A program made the position numbers and the translations under genes. Of a stretch of 64,000 nucleotides of DNA, positions 40,071 to 48,196 are shown piece by piece. The stretch is from Streptomyces lydicus. GTDB lineage: Bacteria; Actinomycetota; Actinomycetes; Streptomycetales; Streptomycetaceae. Under the pieces are notes generated by a model. It saw nothing but the letters and a program-made list of their open reading frames with translations, was not told where the DNA came from and searched no databases. The stretch is taken from NCBI RefSeq assembly GCF_001729485.1, contig NZ_CP017157.1, forward strand, positions 4,526,001 to 4,590,000, read 5' to 3'. Within the stretch, counting starts at the first letter, position 1. The number at the start of each line of letters is the position of its first letter.

Positions 40071-41048
40071 TCAGCCGCGCTGTGCCCGCTCGTACACCGC
40101 CTTCGCCGCGGAGCCCAGGACGGGGCCGTACATGTGGGTGCCGGCTTCCGGCCCGTCGCCGTGGCTGTTCACCGAGACCAGCACGCCGTTGCCCGTGGAG
40201 CTGTCGAAGTCGGTGAGCCACGGGCCGCCGCTGGCCCCGCCGCCCATGTCACAGGGGACGGCCTGCTCGCCGGCGGGCGCCGGCGCGGCGGTACCGGTGC
40301 AGTACAGGAGTTCCTCGCCGCGTTGCGGACGGGTCGCCGGATAGCCGAAGGCCACCGTCTTCCCGCCCACCCGGCGGTGGAAGGCGATGGTCTGTCCGCC
40401 CACCACGTCGACGAGCTTGCGCCCCTTGGCGTCGGCGTCCACCGTCAGCGCCGCCACGTCGTTGACGGCGTCCTCCGCCCAGGTGCGCGGGGTCACGGCG
40501 GCGCGGACCGCGAAGGCGCCGTACGGCTGCCTGCCCTTGCCGTAGCCGGGGACGAAGACCATGTCGATATAGGTGTTGACGGGCGAGGCAGGCCGCCGCA
40601 CGCAGTGGCCGGCGGCCATCACGACGGAGTGGTTGGCGCTGTGCACCGCGGTCGCCGTGCACCAGGTGTCGGCGCCCGAGGCGTTGACGAAGAAGAGCCG
40701 GCCGACGGTCTTCATCGCGGTGCCCCGCCACGGCTTCGACCGGGGGCCGGTCGGGCCCAGATCCACGGACCTGCCAACGGCCTTGATACGGGCGGGAGTC
40801 CAGTAGGCGAGCGCGTCCCGGCGCTCCTTGGCGGTGAAGCTCATGGTGGAGACCGACGGATCGGGAGCGCCGTGGACGGCGCCCTGCGGAGCGGCGGCTG
40901 CTTCCGACGCCGGCACCACGCAGGCCAGCAGCATGCCGGTGGTGGCGAGAACGGTGCCGCGTCGGCGGCGGGACCGGGGTACGCGGGCGGGTGTCACGGG
41001 GAGCGCGGACGTCGGCTCCGGTATGCCGGGAAGCGTGGCGGCAGGCAC
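40071..41048 (-). CDS. Secreted trypsin-like serine protease
   Basis: 325 residues from a GTG at 41048 with AAGGAG nine bases upstream. A long signal region (basic RSRRRRGT, then a hydrophobic run to about residue 53) is followed by a chymotrypsin-fold peptidase. His is in VVMAAGHCV, Asp in AEDAVNDVAALTVD, and Ser in MGGGASGGPWLTDF. There are four to five Cys. Probably an extracellular protease of the glutamyl-endopeptidase/trypsin-like group. The specificity cannot be read with confidence. Confidence 0.88.
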   Translation of the reverse strand: MPAATLPGIPEPTSALPVTPARVPRSRRRRGTVLATTGMLLACVVPASEAAAAPQGAVHGAPDPSVSTMSFTAKERRDALAYWTPARIKAVGRSVDLGPTGPRSKPWRGTAMKTVGRLFFVNASGADTWCTATAVHSANHSVVMAAGHCVRRPASPVNTYIDMVFVPGYGKGRQPYGAFAVRAAVTPRTWAEDAVNDVAALTVDADAKGRKLVDVVGGQTIAFHRRVGGKTVAFGYPATRPQRGEELLYCTGTAAPAPAGEQAVPCDMGGGASGGPWLTDFDSSTGNGVLVSVNSHGDGPEAGTHMYGPVLGSAAKAVYERAQRG

Positions 41049-41327
41049 GGGGAAGGGCTCCTTGCGATGAGGGGGGCACCGGCGACGGTGGCCCCGCCGC
41101 AGCGCGGACCGCCCAGGGGGTCCACCGTCGATGACGGGCTTTCACCGGGGCAGGTTTCATCCGGAGAAAGACAGCTGTCCGGGGGGCGGGGTGAGTGGCG
41201 GCCGATGCCCGACGGTCTCCGGCGCGGAGGCGACGCCCCCGCGCAGGTACGATGCGTCGTCGCGAGGCGAGAGGCGAGAGGCCAGAGGCGCGGAGCGGAC
41301 GCCGCCGCATCGGGAAGGGCTGAGGCG

Positions 41328-41687
41328 ATGAGGACGCGCACGCTGAGGTTCGGGCTGTACGCGGACGAGCAGGGGCTGGCGTGGGTCAGCGCACTCGTCG
41401 AGCAGGCCGTGGCGGGTTCCGGGAGCGCCCGGATCGTCGACTCGGGCGTCGCCCGCACCTTTCACGGGAGCGAGCTGTCGACCGCTGACGTGTACGACAT
41501 CCTCGAGGAGCAGTGGGCCTGGGAACATCCCGGTCAGCGCAGCGGCGCACGGGAATCGGTCGAGCTGCGCGTCCGGCTGGCGTGTTCCCTGCGGGCTTGG
41601 CGAAGGATCCGCAAGTCGGTGATCAGGACGCTGTGCCCGGAGGGCAGGGCGCCGCACGCCTGCCGGGTCCCGTGGTTCGCCTCCTGA
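41328..41687 (+). CDS. Hypothetical 119-residue protein
   Basis: Starts at the ATG 41328 behind GGGAAGGGCTGAGG. Soluble, with no signal or membrane segment; an acidic central part (ELSTADVYDILEEQWAWEH) and a basic C-terminus with two Cys. Not recognised. It is divergent from the protease gene. Just upstream (about 41261-41293) is a short GAGGCGA-type repeat. Confidence 0.6.
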   Translation: MRTRTLRFGLYADEQGLAWVSALVEQAVAGSGSARIVDSGVARTFHGSELSTADVYDILEEQWAWEHPGQRSGARESVELRVRLACSLRAWRRIRKSVIRTLCPEGRAPHACRVPWFAS

Positions 41688-42035
41688 GCCGCTGCGCGAC
41701 GGCCGAACGGTGACTGAGCGCCGTCAGCGGCAGCACTTCCGCGCCTTCGGCAACGGCGGGCTCAAACGTTTCGGGCAAGGGGGCATTTCGGCAGCGGGAC
41801 CGGGAACGCGAACCGGTACAACCACACAACCGGGGACAGGAATTGACGGGCGGGCGTGCGCACAGTCGTCCGGGTGGCCGGTCGCCGTCAGCCGCCCGGG
41901 CCCCTCGTACTCGTCGTGAGCCGCCCCGGACCCCTGGTACGCGGAGTACCGGGGCTGCCCGGCCGCTCCGGGTCCGTCCGTCCCCGCCGCAGCAGTGACA
42001 CCGACCGCGCACCTCCGCGGAGAACGGAGCGCACC
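41688..42035. promoter_or_regulatory. Upstream region of the whiB-like gene
   Basis: 348 bases without a gene. A TTGACG is at about 41842 and a small hairpin GGTAC-gcgga-GTACC at about 41936-41950. WhiB genes often have long leaders. Confidence 0.4.
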
Positions 42036-42293
42036 ATGAACTGGCGCAACGAAGCCGCATGCCTCTACGAGGACCCCGAACTCTTCTTCCCCGTCGGCAC
42101 CAACGGTCCTGCGGTGATGCAGGCGGAGAAGGCCAAGGAGGTGTGCCATCGCTGCCCGGTGATGGGCCAGTGCCTTCAGTGGTCCCTCGAACACGGCCAG
42201 GACGCCGGTATCTGGGGTGGCATGGACGAGGAGGAACGGCGCGCCATGCGTCGCCGGGCGGCACGCAGGCGGGCACGCACCGGCTCTTCGTAG
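42036..42293 (+). CDS. WhiB-family iron-sulphur regulator (WblE-like)
   Basis: 85 residues from the ATG at 42036. Four cysteines for a [4Fe-4S] cluster (Cys9, Cys37, Cys40, Cys46), then the GIWGGMDEEERRAMRRR turn and a basic DNA-contacting tail. The short form starting MNWRNEAAC and the motif ELFFPVGTNGPAVMQAEKAK closely resemble WblE of Streptomyces. Wbl proteins bind the principal sigma factor and tune transcription in development and stress. Confidence 0.92.
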   Translation: MNWRNEAACLYEDPELFFPVGTNGPAVMQAEKAKEVCHRCPVMGQCLQWSLEHGQDAGIWGGMDEEERRAMRRRAARRRARTGSS

Positions 42294-42332
42294 TCGACCC
42301 GGCCGGGTGCACGGCGCGCCGCCGGGAGCGGG

Positions 42333-43322
42333 TCACGCCAGCCGGATCTCCTCCCCGACCGACTGCTTCCGGGCGGCCGCGACGACGAGGGCCGCCGCGG
42401 CGGCGTCCTGGACCGCCACACCGACCGACTTGTACAGCGTGATCTGATCGCGTGACGTACGGCCCGGCCGGCTGCCGGCAAGGAGTTCGCCCAGCTCGGC
42501 ATGGACGTGATCCGGCGTGATGACGCCGTCCCTGACCGGTTCCAGCAGGTCGTTGCTGCCCGCGGGGAACGGTGCCAGCGCCGCCTGCCGCGACTCCACG
42601 CACACGACCGCGTCCGCGATCGTGGCATCGTCGATCTCACGGCCGGCCGGGTTGAAGCCCACCGACGTCACGTGCACCCCTGGCGTCAGCCAGGCGCGGC
42701 GCACCACGGGATCGACGGCATGCGTGGTGGCCGCCGCGATGTCCGCCCCCGCGAGCGCCTCGGCGTAGGTGGCCACCGCCTCGACGGGCAGCCCCAGTTC
42801 CGCCGACAGGTCGGCCGCCAGCGCGGCGGCCCTGGCCCGGTCACGGCCCGCCACCCGGATCTCGCGCACCGGCCTGACCCTGCACATCGCCCGGGCATGG
42901 GAACGCGCCTGGACTCCGGTCCCCAGCACCGCCAGCACCGCGGCGTCCTCCCGGGCGAGCAGTCGTGCCGAGAGCGCCGAAGCGGCGGCCGTCCGCGCGG
43001 CCGTGAGCTCCGTGCCGTCCAACAGCGCGGTGGGCTCACCGGTGTCCGGGTCGAAGACGACGATCAGCGCCTGGTGAGTCGGCAACGACGTCCCGGCGTT
43101 CCCCGGGAACACCGACACCAGTTTGCTCGCCAACGCCCCGGCCGACGGCACGAAGCCCGGCATCGCGGCCACGAAACCGTCCCGGTCCGGCACGGCGGCG
43201 GCGACGCGGTCCGGGGAGGACGCCCGGCCCGCGCTGAGGTCCGCCATCGCCGAGGCCAGGGCATCGATCAGGGCATCCATGTCGAGCAGCGCCGTCACCT
43301 GCGCGCGCCCCAGAACCAGCAT
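42333..43322 (-). CDS. Ornithine cyclodeaminase / mu-crystallin family protein
   Basis: 329 residues from the ATG at 43322 behind GAAGGTG. NAD(P)-binding motif GTGVQARSHARAM near residue 127, the substrate-side LVSVFPGNAGTSLPTHQAL near 70, and TSVGFNPAGREID near 225 match the OCD family. Members deaminate and cyclise ornithine, or act as alanine dehydrogenases or imine reductases. The exact substrate is unknown. It is divergent from an FMN reductase gene. Confidence 0.87.
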   Translation of the reverse strand: MLVLGRAQVTALLDMDALIDALASAMADLSAGRASSPDRVAAAVPDRDGFVAAMPGFVPSAGALASKLVSVFPGNAGTSLPTHQALIVVFDPDTGEPTALLDGTELTAARTAAASALSARLLAREDAAVLAVLGTGVQARSHARAMCRVRPVREIRVAGRDRARAAALAADLSAELGLPVEAVATYAEALAGADIAAATTHAVDPVVRRAWLTPGVHVTSVGFNPAGREIDDATIADAVVCVESRQAALAPFPAGSNDLLEPVRDGVITPDHVHAELGELLAGSRPGRTSRDQITLYKSVGVAVQDAAAAALVVAAARKQSVGEEIRLA

Positions 43323-43651
43323 CCGTCTGCACCTTCCGGTCGAAGCCGCACGGCCGGCCGGGAAGCGGAGCACGGGGCCGAACGAGCAGGGCTCCGTTTC
43401 CGCCTCCCGGTTCGTCGCTGGTCCTGTCCCAGCTCCCACCGGCCGACGCACAGCATGCCCCTACCCGTTCCGCGGCCCACCCCACGCACCTCGCTCGTCC
43501 CGGCGGGCCCCATCCGCCTCACGCGCACCCGGCCTCATGGCGCGGCGTACCCGGCGAGGGCCGGGAGCCGGGTCACACTGGTGCCCGTGCCGCCTCCTGG
43601 AGAGCGCACGTACTCGTGAGGCGGAAGACGGAAGGACGTGACCCGACCGCC
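43323..43651. other. Divergent intergenic region
   Basis: 329 bases between the cyclodeaminase-family and FMN-reductase starts. A GTG at 43616 is in frame with the reductase. I see no other gene or strong repeat. Confidence 0.4.
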
Positions 43652-44311
43652 ATGCCCACCGATACCCCTCCCGGCCCGCTGCGACTGCTCGTCCTGGGCG
43701 CCTCGCTGCGCACCGGGTCGACCAACGCCCGCCTGGCCTCGCTCGTCGCGCGCATGCTGTCCGACGCCGGGGCCCAGGTGGATCTCGCCACCATGCGGGA
43801 ATTCGACATGCCCCTGTACGACGGCGACATGGAGACCGCGCACGGCCTGCCGGACGGCGCGCTCGCCCTGCGCGAACGGCTCGAACGGTGCGACGCCTTC
43901 GTGCTCTCCTCGCCGGAGTACAACGCCTCCGTACCGGGAGTGGTCAAGAACGCCATCGACTGGGTCTCACGCGTCCGGCCTCAGCCGTTCAAGTCCAAGC
44001 ACGCCCTGCTCGTCTCCGCCTCCCCGTCCCTGGTCGGCGGAAACCGGGGGCTCTGGGCACTCAGGGTCCCGTTGGAGCACCTCGGTACGCGCGTCTACCC
44101 CGACATGTTCAGCCTCCCCGCGGCGCACAAGGGCTTCACCGAGGACGGGCAGTTGAGCGACGCGGGGCTGCAGGAGCGCCTGCGGGAAACCGTCACGGCG
44201 TTCCTCAGCCTCGTCGAGGCCGATGTCCGCTACGTCTGTCTCCAGCGCCGCTGGTACGAATTCCCCGGCGACCGCACCGAGGCTCCGGTGACGCAGCGGG
44301 CAGAGGACTGA
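43652..44311 (+). CDS. NADPH-dependent FMN reductase (flavodoxin-fold)
   Basis: 219 residues from the ATG at 43652 (a GTG at 43616 is an alternative). A flavodoxin-like fold with the phosphate loop GASLRTGSTNARLA near residue 17 and SPEYNASVPGVVKNAIDW near 86, the signature of the ArsH/SsuE/chromate reductase group. The C-terminal 50 residues are helical and end RTEAPVTQRAED. Likely reduces quinones, chromate or free FMN. No partner monooxygenase is adjacent. Confidence 0.88.
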   Translation: MPTDTPPGPLRLLVLGASLRTGSTNARLASLVARMLSDAGAQVDLATMREFDMPLYDGDMETAHGLPDGALALRERLERCDAFVLSSPEYNASVPGVVKNAIDWVSRVRPQPFKSKHALLVSASPSLVGGNRGLWALRVPLEHLGTRVYPDMFSLPAAHKGFTEDGQLSDAGLQERLRETVTAFLSLVEADVRYVCLQRRWYEFPGDRTEAPVTQRAED

Positions 44312-44335
44312 GTCCTCGCGGCGCAGGTGGACCAA

Positions 44336-45073
44336 TCAGCTCTGGGCGGTCGGCCGGACGACGATGTCGTTCACGTCGACGGTGGCGGGCTGCTCGATCG
44401 CGAACGCGATGGCCCGGGCGATCGCCTCGGGCGGGATCGCGAGCCGGTCCCGCAGCTCCGTGATCTGCGCCCGGACCCGCTCGTTCATCGATGCCTCGGC
44501 GAAGTCGGTGACCACGGCGCCGGGAGAGACCGTGGTCACCCGCAGGGAGTCGCCGGCCTCCTGACGCAGGCCCTCGCAGAGGGCGCGGACCGCGAACTTC
44601 GTAGCGGCGTAGACCGCCATGTCCGGCACGATGCGGAACGCGGCCGTGGAGGCGATGGTGACGAAGTGGCCGGAGCCCTGCGCACGGAAGACCGGCAGTG
44701 CGGCGCCGATCCCGTGCAACACCCCCTTGAGGTTGACGTCGACCATCCGGTCCCACTCGTCGACCCGCAGGTCGTCCAGGGGTGAGATCGTGCCGACCCC
44801 GGCGTTGCCGATCAGCACGTCGAGCCGGCCGAACCGCTCACCGGCCAGCGCGACCATGGCGTGCAGGTCCTCGCGCCGGGTCACGTCGGTGCGGATCCGT
44901 TCGGCCGTGCCACCCGCCCGCCGGATGCCGGCCACCACATCGTCCAGGCGCTCGCTGCGGCGCGCGCCCAGGACGAGCCGCGCGCCGCGCTCGGCGAGCA
45001 GCACGGCGGTCGCCTCGCCGATGCCGCTGCCGGCTCCGGTGATCGCCACTACCTTGCCGTCGATTCCCGCCAT
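44336..45073 (-). CDS. SDR-family oxidoreductase
   Basis: 245 residues, a classical SDR: TGAGSGIG near residue 12, NAGVG near 89, Ser in IASTAAF near 140 and Tyr-x3-Lys in YAATK near 153. It starts MAGIDGKVVAITG. It is divergent from an XRE-family regulator with a shared, dyad-containing promoter, the usual arrangement for an inducible SDR and its regulator. The substrate is unknown. Confidence 0.88.
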   Translation of the reverse strand: MAGIDGKVVAITGAGSGIGEATAVLLAERGARLVLGARRSERLDDVVAGIRRAGGTAERIRTDVTRREDLHAMVALAGERFGRLDVLIGNAGVGTISPLDDLRVDEWDRMVDVNLKGVLHGIGAALPVFRAQGSGHFVTIASTAAFRIVPDMAVYAATKFAVRALCEGLRQEAGDSLRVTTVSPGAVVTDFAEASMNERVRAQITELRDRLAIPPEAIARAIAFAIEQPATVDVNDIVVRPTAQS

Positions 45074-45213
45074 GTCGGCTGCCTCTTCCTTGGTGCTCGC
45101 GTGCCGTGTACCGGCGCTGGTGGCGGCGGGTCGGTGACCGGTGGACGCGGCATGTCCCGCGCGCCGGTCACGGCCCGAACTCCGCCCGGAGGACCAGTGT
45201 GCGGAGAATTCAG

Positions 45214-45248
45214 CCTGGTATACAGAACGTACTTATTCTGGAACCAGG
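45214..45248. promoter_or_regulatory. Dyad operator between SDR and XRE regulator
   Basis: Nested inverted arms CCTGGT/ACCAGG (45214-45219 and 45243-45248) and CAGAA/TTCTG (45223-45227 and 45236-45240) flank an AT-rich core. It ends 13 bases before the regulator start and is a likely autoregulatory site. Confidence 0.6.
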
Positions 45249-45261
45249 GGTGCCATCGACC

Positions 45262-46062
45262 GTGTCGGAACCGTCGGACCAACGCCGTGAGCTGAGTGTT
45301 TTCCTGCGCAGCCGCCGGGAGCGGATAACCCCCGACCAGGTGGGCCTGCCGGTGACCGGGCGGCGCCGGACGCCGGGCCTGCGCCGGGAGGAGTTGGCGC
45401 TGCTCGCCGGGATCAGCGCCACCTGGTACACGTATCTCGAACAGGGCCGGGACATCCGGGTCTCGGAGCAGGTGCTCGCCGCGCTGGCCTCGGCCCTGCG
45501 GCTCGACCGGCACGAGCGCGGGCATCTCTTCCGGCTCGCCGGCCACGCGCCGGCGGCCGATGCGGCGGCGCCCGAGCCGCTCGCCGCCGAGGTGGCGGTC
45601 GTGCCGCTGCTGCTCCAGCCGAACCCCGCGTACCTCATCGACGGCAACTACGACGTGCTCAGCCACAACCAGGCGGCCGAGGAGCTGTTCCCGCGACTCA
45701 CCGCGGCCGCCGACCGGCCGCCGAACTTCGCCCGCTGGGTGTTCCTGGAGCCCGTGGCCCGGGAGGTGCTGGTCGACTGGGAGCCCGAGGCCCGGGGTCT
45801 GCTCGCCCGCCTGCGGGCGTCGGCCGGCCGCCACCCCGGCGATCCGCGCTACACCCGGCTGATCGAGGAGCTGACAGCGGGCAGCGCGGAGGTGCGGGCG
45901 TGGTGGCCGCAGTACGACGTACAGGTCCGGAGCGGCGGAAGGAAGAGGCTGCGGCGGCCGGGGTGGGGCGCGATCGATGTCGCGTACACCGCCTTCCACG
46001 TCGCCGAGCAGCCGGAGCGGACACTGGTGGTCTATTCCGACGAACGGGAATCGGCCAACTGA
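45262..46062 (+). CDS. XRE-family regulator with MmyB-like ligand domain
   Basis: 266 residues from a GTG at 45262 (GTG at 45250 possible; AGGGG upstream). The N-terminal helix-turn-helix (residues about 9-80) contains RRTPGLRREELALLAGISAT and YLEQGRDIRVSEQVL. The C-terminal 160 residues form the PAS-like MmyB domain (PNPAYLIDGNYDVLSHNQAA near 120), thought to bind fatty acids or other small hydrophobic ligands. A very common Streptomyces type, typically repressing a divergent oxidoreductase, here the SDR. Confidence 0.9.
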   Translation: MSEPSDQRRELSVFLRSRRERITPDQVGLPVTGRRRTPGLRREELALLAGISATWYTYLEQGRDIRVSEQVLAALASALRLDRHERGHLFRLAGHAPAADAAAPEPLAAEVAVVPLLLQPNPAYLIDGNYDVLSHNQAAEELFPRLTAAADRPPNFARWVFLEPVAREVLVDWEPEARGLLARLRASAGRHPGDPRYTRLIEELTAGSAEVRAWWPQYDVQVRSGGRKRLRRPGWGAIDVAYTAFHVAEQPERTLVVYSDERESAN

Positions 46063-46178
46063 CCGCGAAGGGGCGGGGAGCCCGGCCGGCGGCGCGGTAC
46101 CGGAAGCGGCTTCGCGCTCCTGTCGCGGTACCGCGATATCCGCCGCCCGTAAGGAACGTTCTGGGTCAGAATGCAGCC

Positions 46179-46673
46179 ATGACCGAACAATTGCCCACGC
46201 CCGCCCGCCCGTTGCTGCGCAGCCCCGAGGAGGGCGAACTCGTCGACGTCGCCGGAGTCGCGCATTTCTTCCGGCTCACCGCCGAGCACACCGACGGCCA
46301 CTTCTCCTTCGAGGAGTTCAGCCTCGCGCCCGGCGTCATAGGGGCCAGACCCCACGTGCACGACGGCCACGACGAGTACTTCTACGTGCTGGAGGGCGAA
46401 TTGACGCTGCACACCGGGGACGGCGAGGTGACCGCCGGCCCCGGACATCTGCTCGCCGCCACCCGCGGCACCCCGCACGGCTTCCGGAATGCCGGCCCGA
46501 CCACCGCGCGGGCCCTGTGCCTCTACACCCCGGCCGGCTACGAGAACTACTTCCGCGATGTCCACGCCGCCGTCAGCACGGGCGCGGAGGCGACGGACGA
46601 GTTGCTGGCCGAATTCCGTAGCCGTTACCGGACGAGGTCCTTCCCGGACGCGGCGAACCCGGTGAGCGGGTGA
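46179..46673 (+). CDS. Cupin-domain protein
   Basis: 164 residues from the ATG at 46179. A single cupin barrel at about 30-130 has the first motif HVHDGHDEYFYVLEGEL (metal-type His, His and Glu) and the second PHGFRNAGPTTARAL. A helical C-terminal extension follows. Possible metal-dependent dioxygenase, isomerase or sensor; no substrate can be inferred. It lies downstream of the XRE gene but 116 bases away. Confidence 0.8.
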   Translation: MTEQLPTPARPLLRSPEEGELVDVAGVAHFFRLTAEHTDGHFSFEEFSLAPGVIGARPHVHDGHDEYFYVLEGELTLHTGDGEVTAGPGHLLAATRGTPHGFRNAGPTTARALCLYTPAGYENYFRDVHAAVSTGAEATDELLAEFRSRYRTRSFPDAANPVSG

Positions 46674-47019
46674 GCTGACGGGCGCCTCGCGGCCAGGGGC
46701 CGCCGCGCAGGCACCACGGCGCCGCATTCCGTCCGGCGAGGATGTTCTGCGGTGATGCGTTGCGCAACGACGCGTCCGGCGACGGTGCGCGGCGTACGCC
46801 CCGGAGCGTGCGCCCGCCGTACTCCAAGGGCCGGCGAACGGCGGGGAATCACCCTGAGCGGGATCTTGGAAGCGACCCATACTGGTGGCGCTTCGAGACC
46901 GGCCGCAGAGTGGCCGCAACGGCCGTTCACGGTTTTTGCGCCTACGCGTTTTCCCTTTCGGCGGCCGGCCCTCGGAGTGGCGTTTTCGCCGACCGACATC
47001 GGAGAACGGGAGTTCCGTC
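46674..47019. other. Intergenic region with a 12-bp palindrome
   Basis: 346 bases upstream of the inhibitor gene. It contains the perfect palindrome CGTTGCGCAACG (46758-46769) and a T-rich stretch near 46930. No gene is supportable. Confidence 0.4.
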
Positions 47020-47400
47020 ATGCCTCGCTTCCCCTCGTCCGCCATTGCCGCAGCCGCCCTGGTCACCGCGCTCGGGGTCACGCCGACCGCGAGCGCGGCG
47101 CCCGCGGCGCCCGCCCGCGCGGCCGCCTATCGCTGCAGCCCCGGCTACTTCTGCATCTACAGCGACTGGAACGGCGGCGGAACCCGCTGCCAGTGGTCGC
47201 AGTCCAACAAGGCCAATACGGCCGACGACTGTTCCTTCATCCAGCGCGGGCAGAACGTGCGCTCCGTATGGAACAACACCGGTCACCGCGTGCAGTACTA
47301 CACCCAGACCAATTACCACGCGCGCGTCGGCTCCACCCCCTCCGGCGCCGGGGGCAACCTCCAGGGCAGCTACCAGATCCGGTCTTTCAAGCCGCAGTAG
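47020..47400 (+). CDS. Secreted peptidase inhibitor, family I36-like
   Basis: 126 residues from the ATG at 47020 behind GGGAG. A signal peptide runs to about residue 27 (TASAAPAAP). The mature domain has four Cys and a beta/gamma-crystallin-like pattern: YRCSPGYFCIYSDWNGGG, NVRSVWNNTGHRVQYY and GNLQGSYQIRS. This matches the I36/SMPI group of Streptomyces metalloproteinase inhibitors. Family members may alternatively be Ca-binding crystallin-like proteins. It stands alone. Confidence 0.82.
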   Translation: MPRFPSSAIAAAALVTALGVTPTASAAPAAPARAAAYRCSPGYFCIYSDWNGGGTRCQWSQSNKANTADDCSFIQRGQNVRSVWNNTGHRVQYYTQTNYHARVGSTPSGAGGNLQGSYQIRSFKPQ

Positions 47401-47444
47401 AGCAATACCGGGACGGGAGGCGCCGTTCGGCCTAGCCTGGCGCC

Positions 47445-47942
47445 ATGCCGTCATGCAACCCGTCGTCCTTCACGGTCTCCCCCGACGTCGAACTGCCCGT
47501 GCCCGCGCCCGGCGAGACCTGGGCGGTCGGTGCCGTCATCCTCAATGCGGACGGTGCGGCATTCGCCCAGAAGAGAAGCCCGGGCCGGCGTCTGTTTCCC
47601 GATACCTGGGACATCGTGGGCGGCCATGTCGAGGCCGGGGAGACGCTGCTGGCGGCTCTCGCCCGGGAGATCGAGGAGGAGACCGGCTGGCACCTCCGCC
47701 ATGTGCGCCGATGCCTGGGCACCAGCACCTGGACCGGGGATGACGGCGCCGGCCTCCGGCACGAGGCCGACTATCTCGTCGAGGTCTACGGTGACTTGGA
47801 CCGTCCCGCTCTGGAATGGTCCAAGCACACCGCCTACGGCTGGTTCGGTCCCGACGACCTTTCCCGCCTCAAGGAGAATCGCGCGCCGGGGGATTTCTTC
47901 ATCCATGACCTGCTCGCGCGAACGGTACGACAGCGTTCCTGA
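47445..47942 (+). CDS. NUDIX hydrolase
   Basis: 165 residues from the ATG at 47445. The Nudix box is intact: G-x5-E-x7-RE-x2-EE-x-GW, from GGHVEAGETLL to IEEETGW (residues about 63-86), preceded by PDTWDIVGGH. Likely hydrolyses a nucleoside diphosphate derivative. It is followed by a hairpin terminator. Confidence 0.88.
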   Translation: MPSCNPSSFTVSPDVELPVPAPGETWAVGAVILNADGAAFAQKRSPGRRLFPDTWDIVGGHVEAGETLLAALAREIEEETGWHLRHVRRCLGTSTWTGDDGAGLRHEADYLVEVYGDLDRPALEWSKHTAYGWFGPDDLSRLKENRAPGDFFIHDLLARTVRQRS

Positions 47943-47964
47943 GCAGCGCGATGTCCCTGTTGAG

Positions 47965-47994
47965 GATGCCCCTGATCGACTGGAGAGGGGCATC
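47965..47994 (+). terminator. Hairpin terminator after the NUDIX gene
   Basis: A 9-bp stem GATGCCCCT/AGGGGCATC (47965-47973 with 47986-47994) and a 12-nt loop lie 22 bases past the stop codon. Confidence 0.7.
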
Positions 47995-48196
47995 ACTGCG
48001 TGTTAGCGTGAAGGTATGCGTGGCGATTGCCGCGACGGATTTCCGAGCGGTTTCCCGGGGGAATTCGTCAAAGCGTCAACATAACGCCGACTTGTGACGT
48101 GTGAAGACGTCGACTTGTAAAGCAGACGCGTAACGCCCCTTCACGGAGAAGGGCGCTCACCCGCTTTCCTCAGAGGGTGCAGAGGAGATGGTGACC

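Noticed and set aside
48016..48084. A 22-codon frame (starts MRGDCRDGFP) before the BBE oxidase
   Set aside because: GTGAAGG precedes it but there is no other support; chance is as likely, so I did not annotate it.
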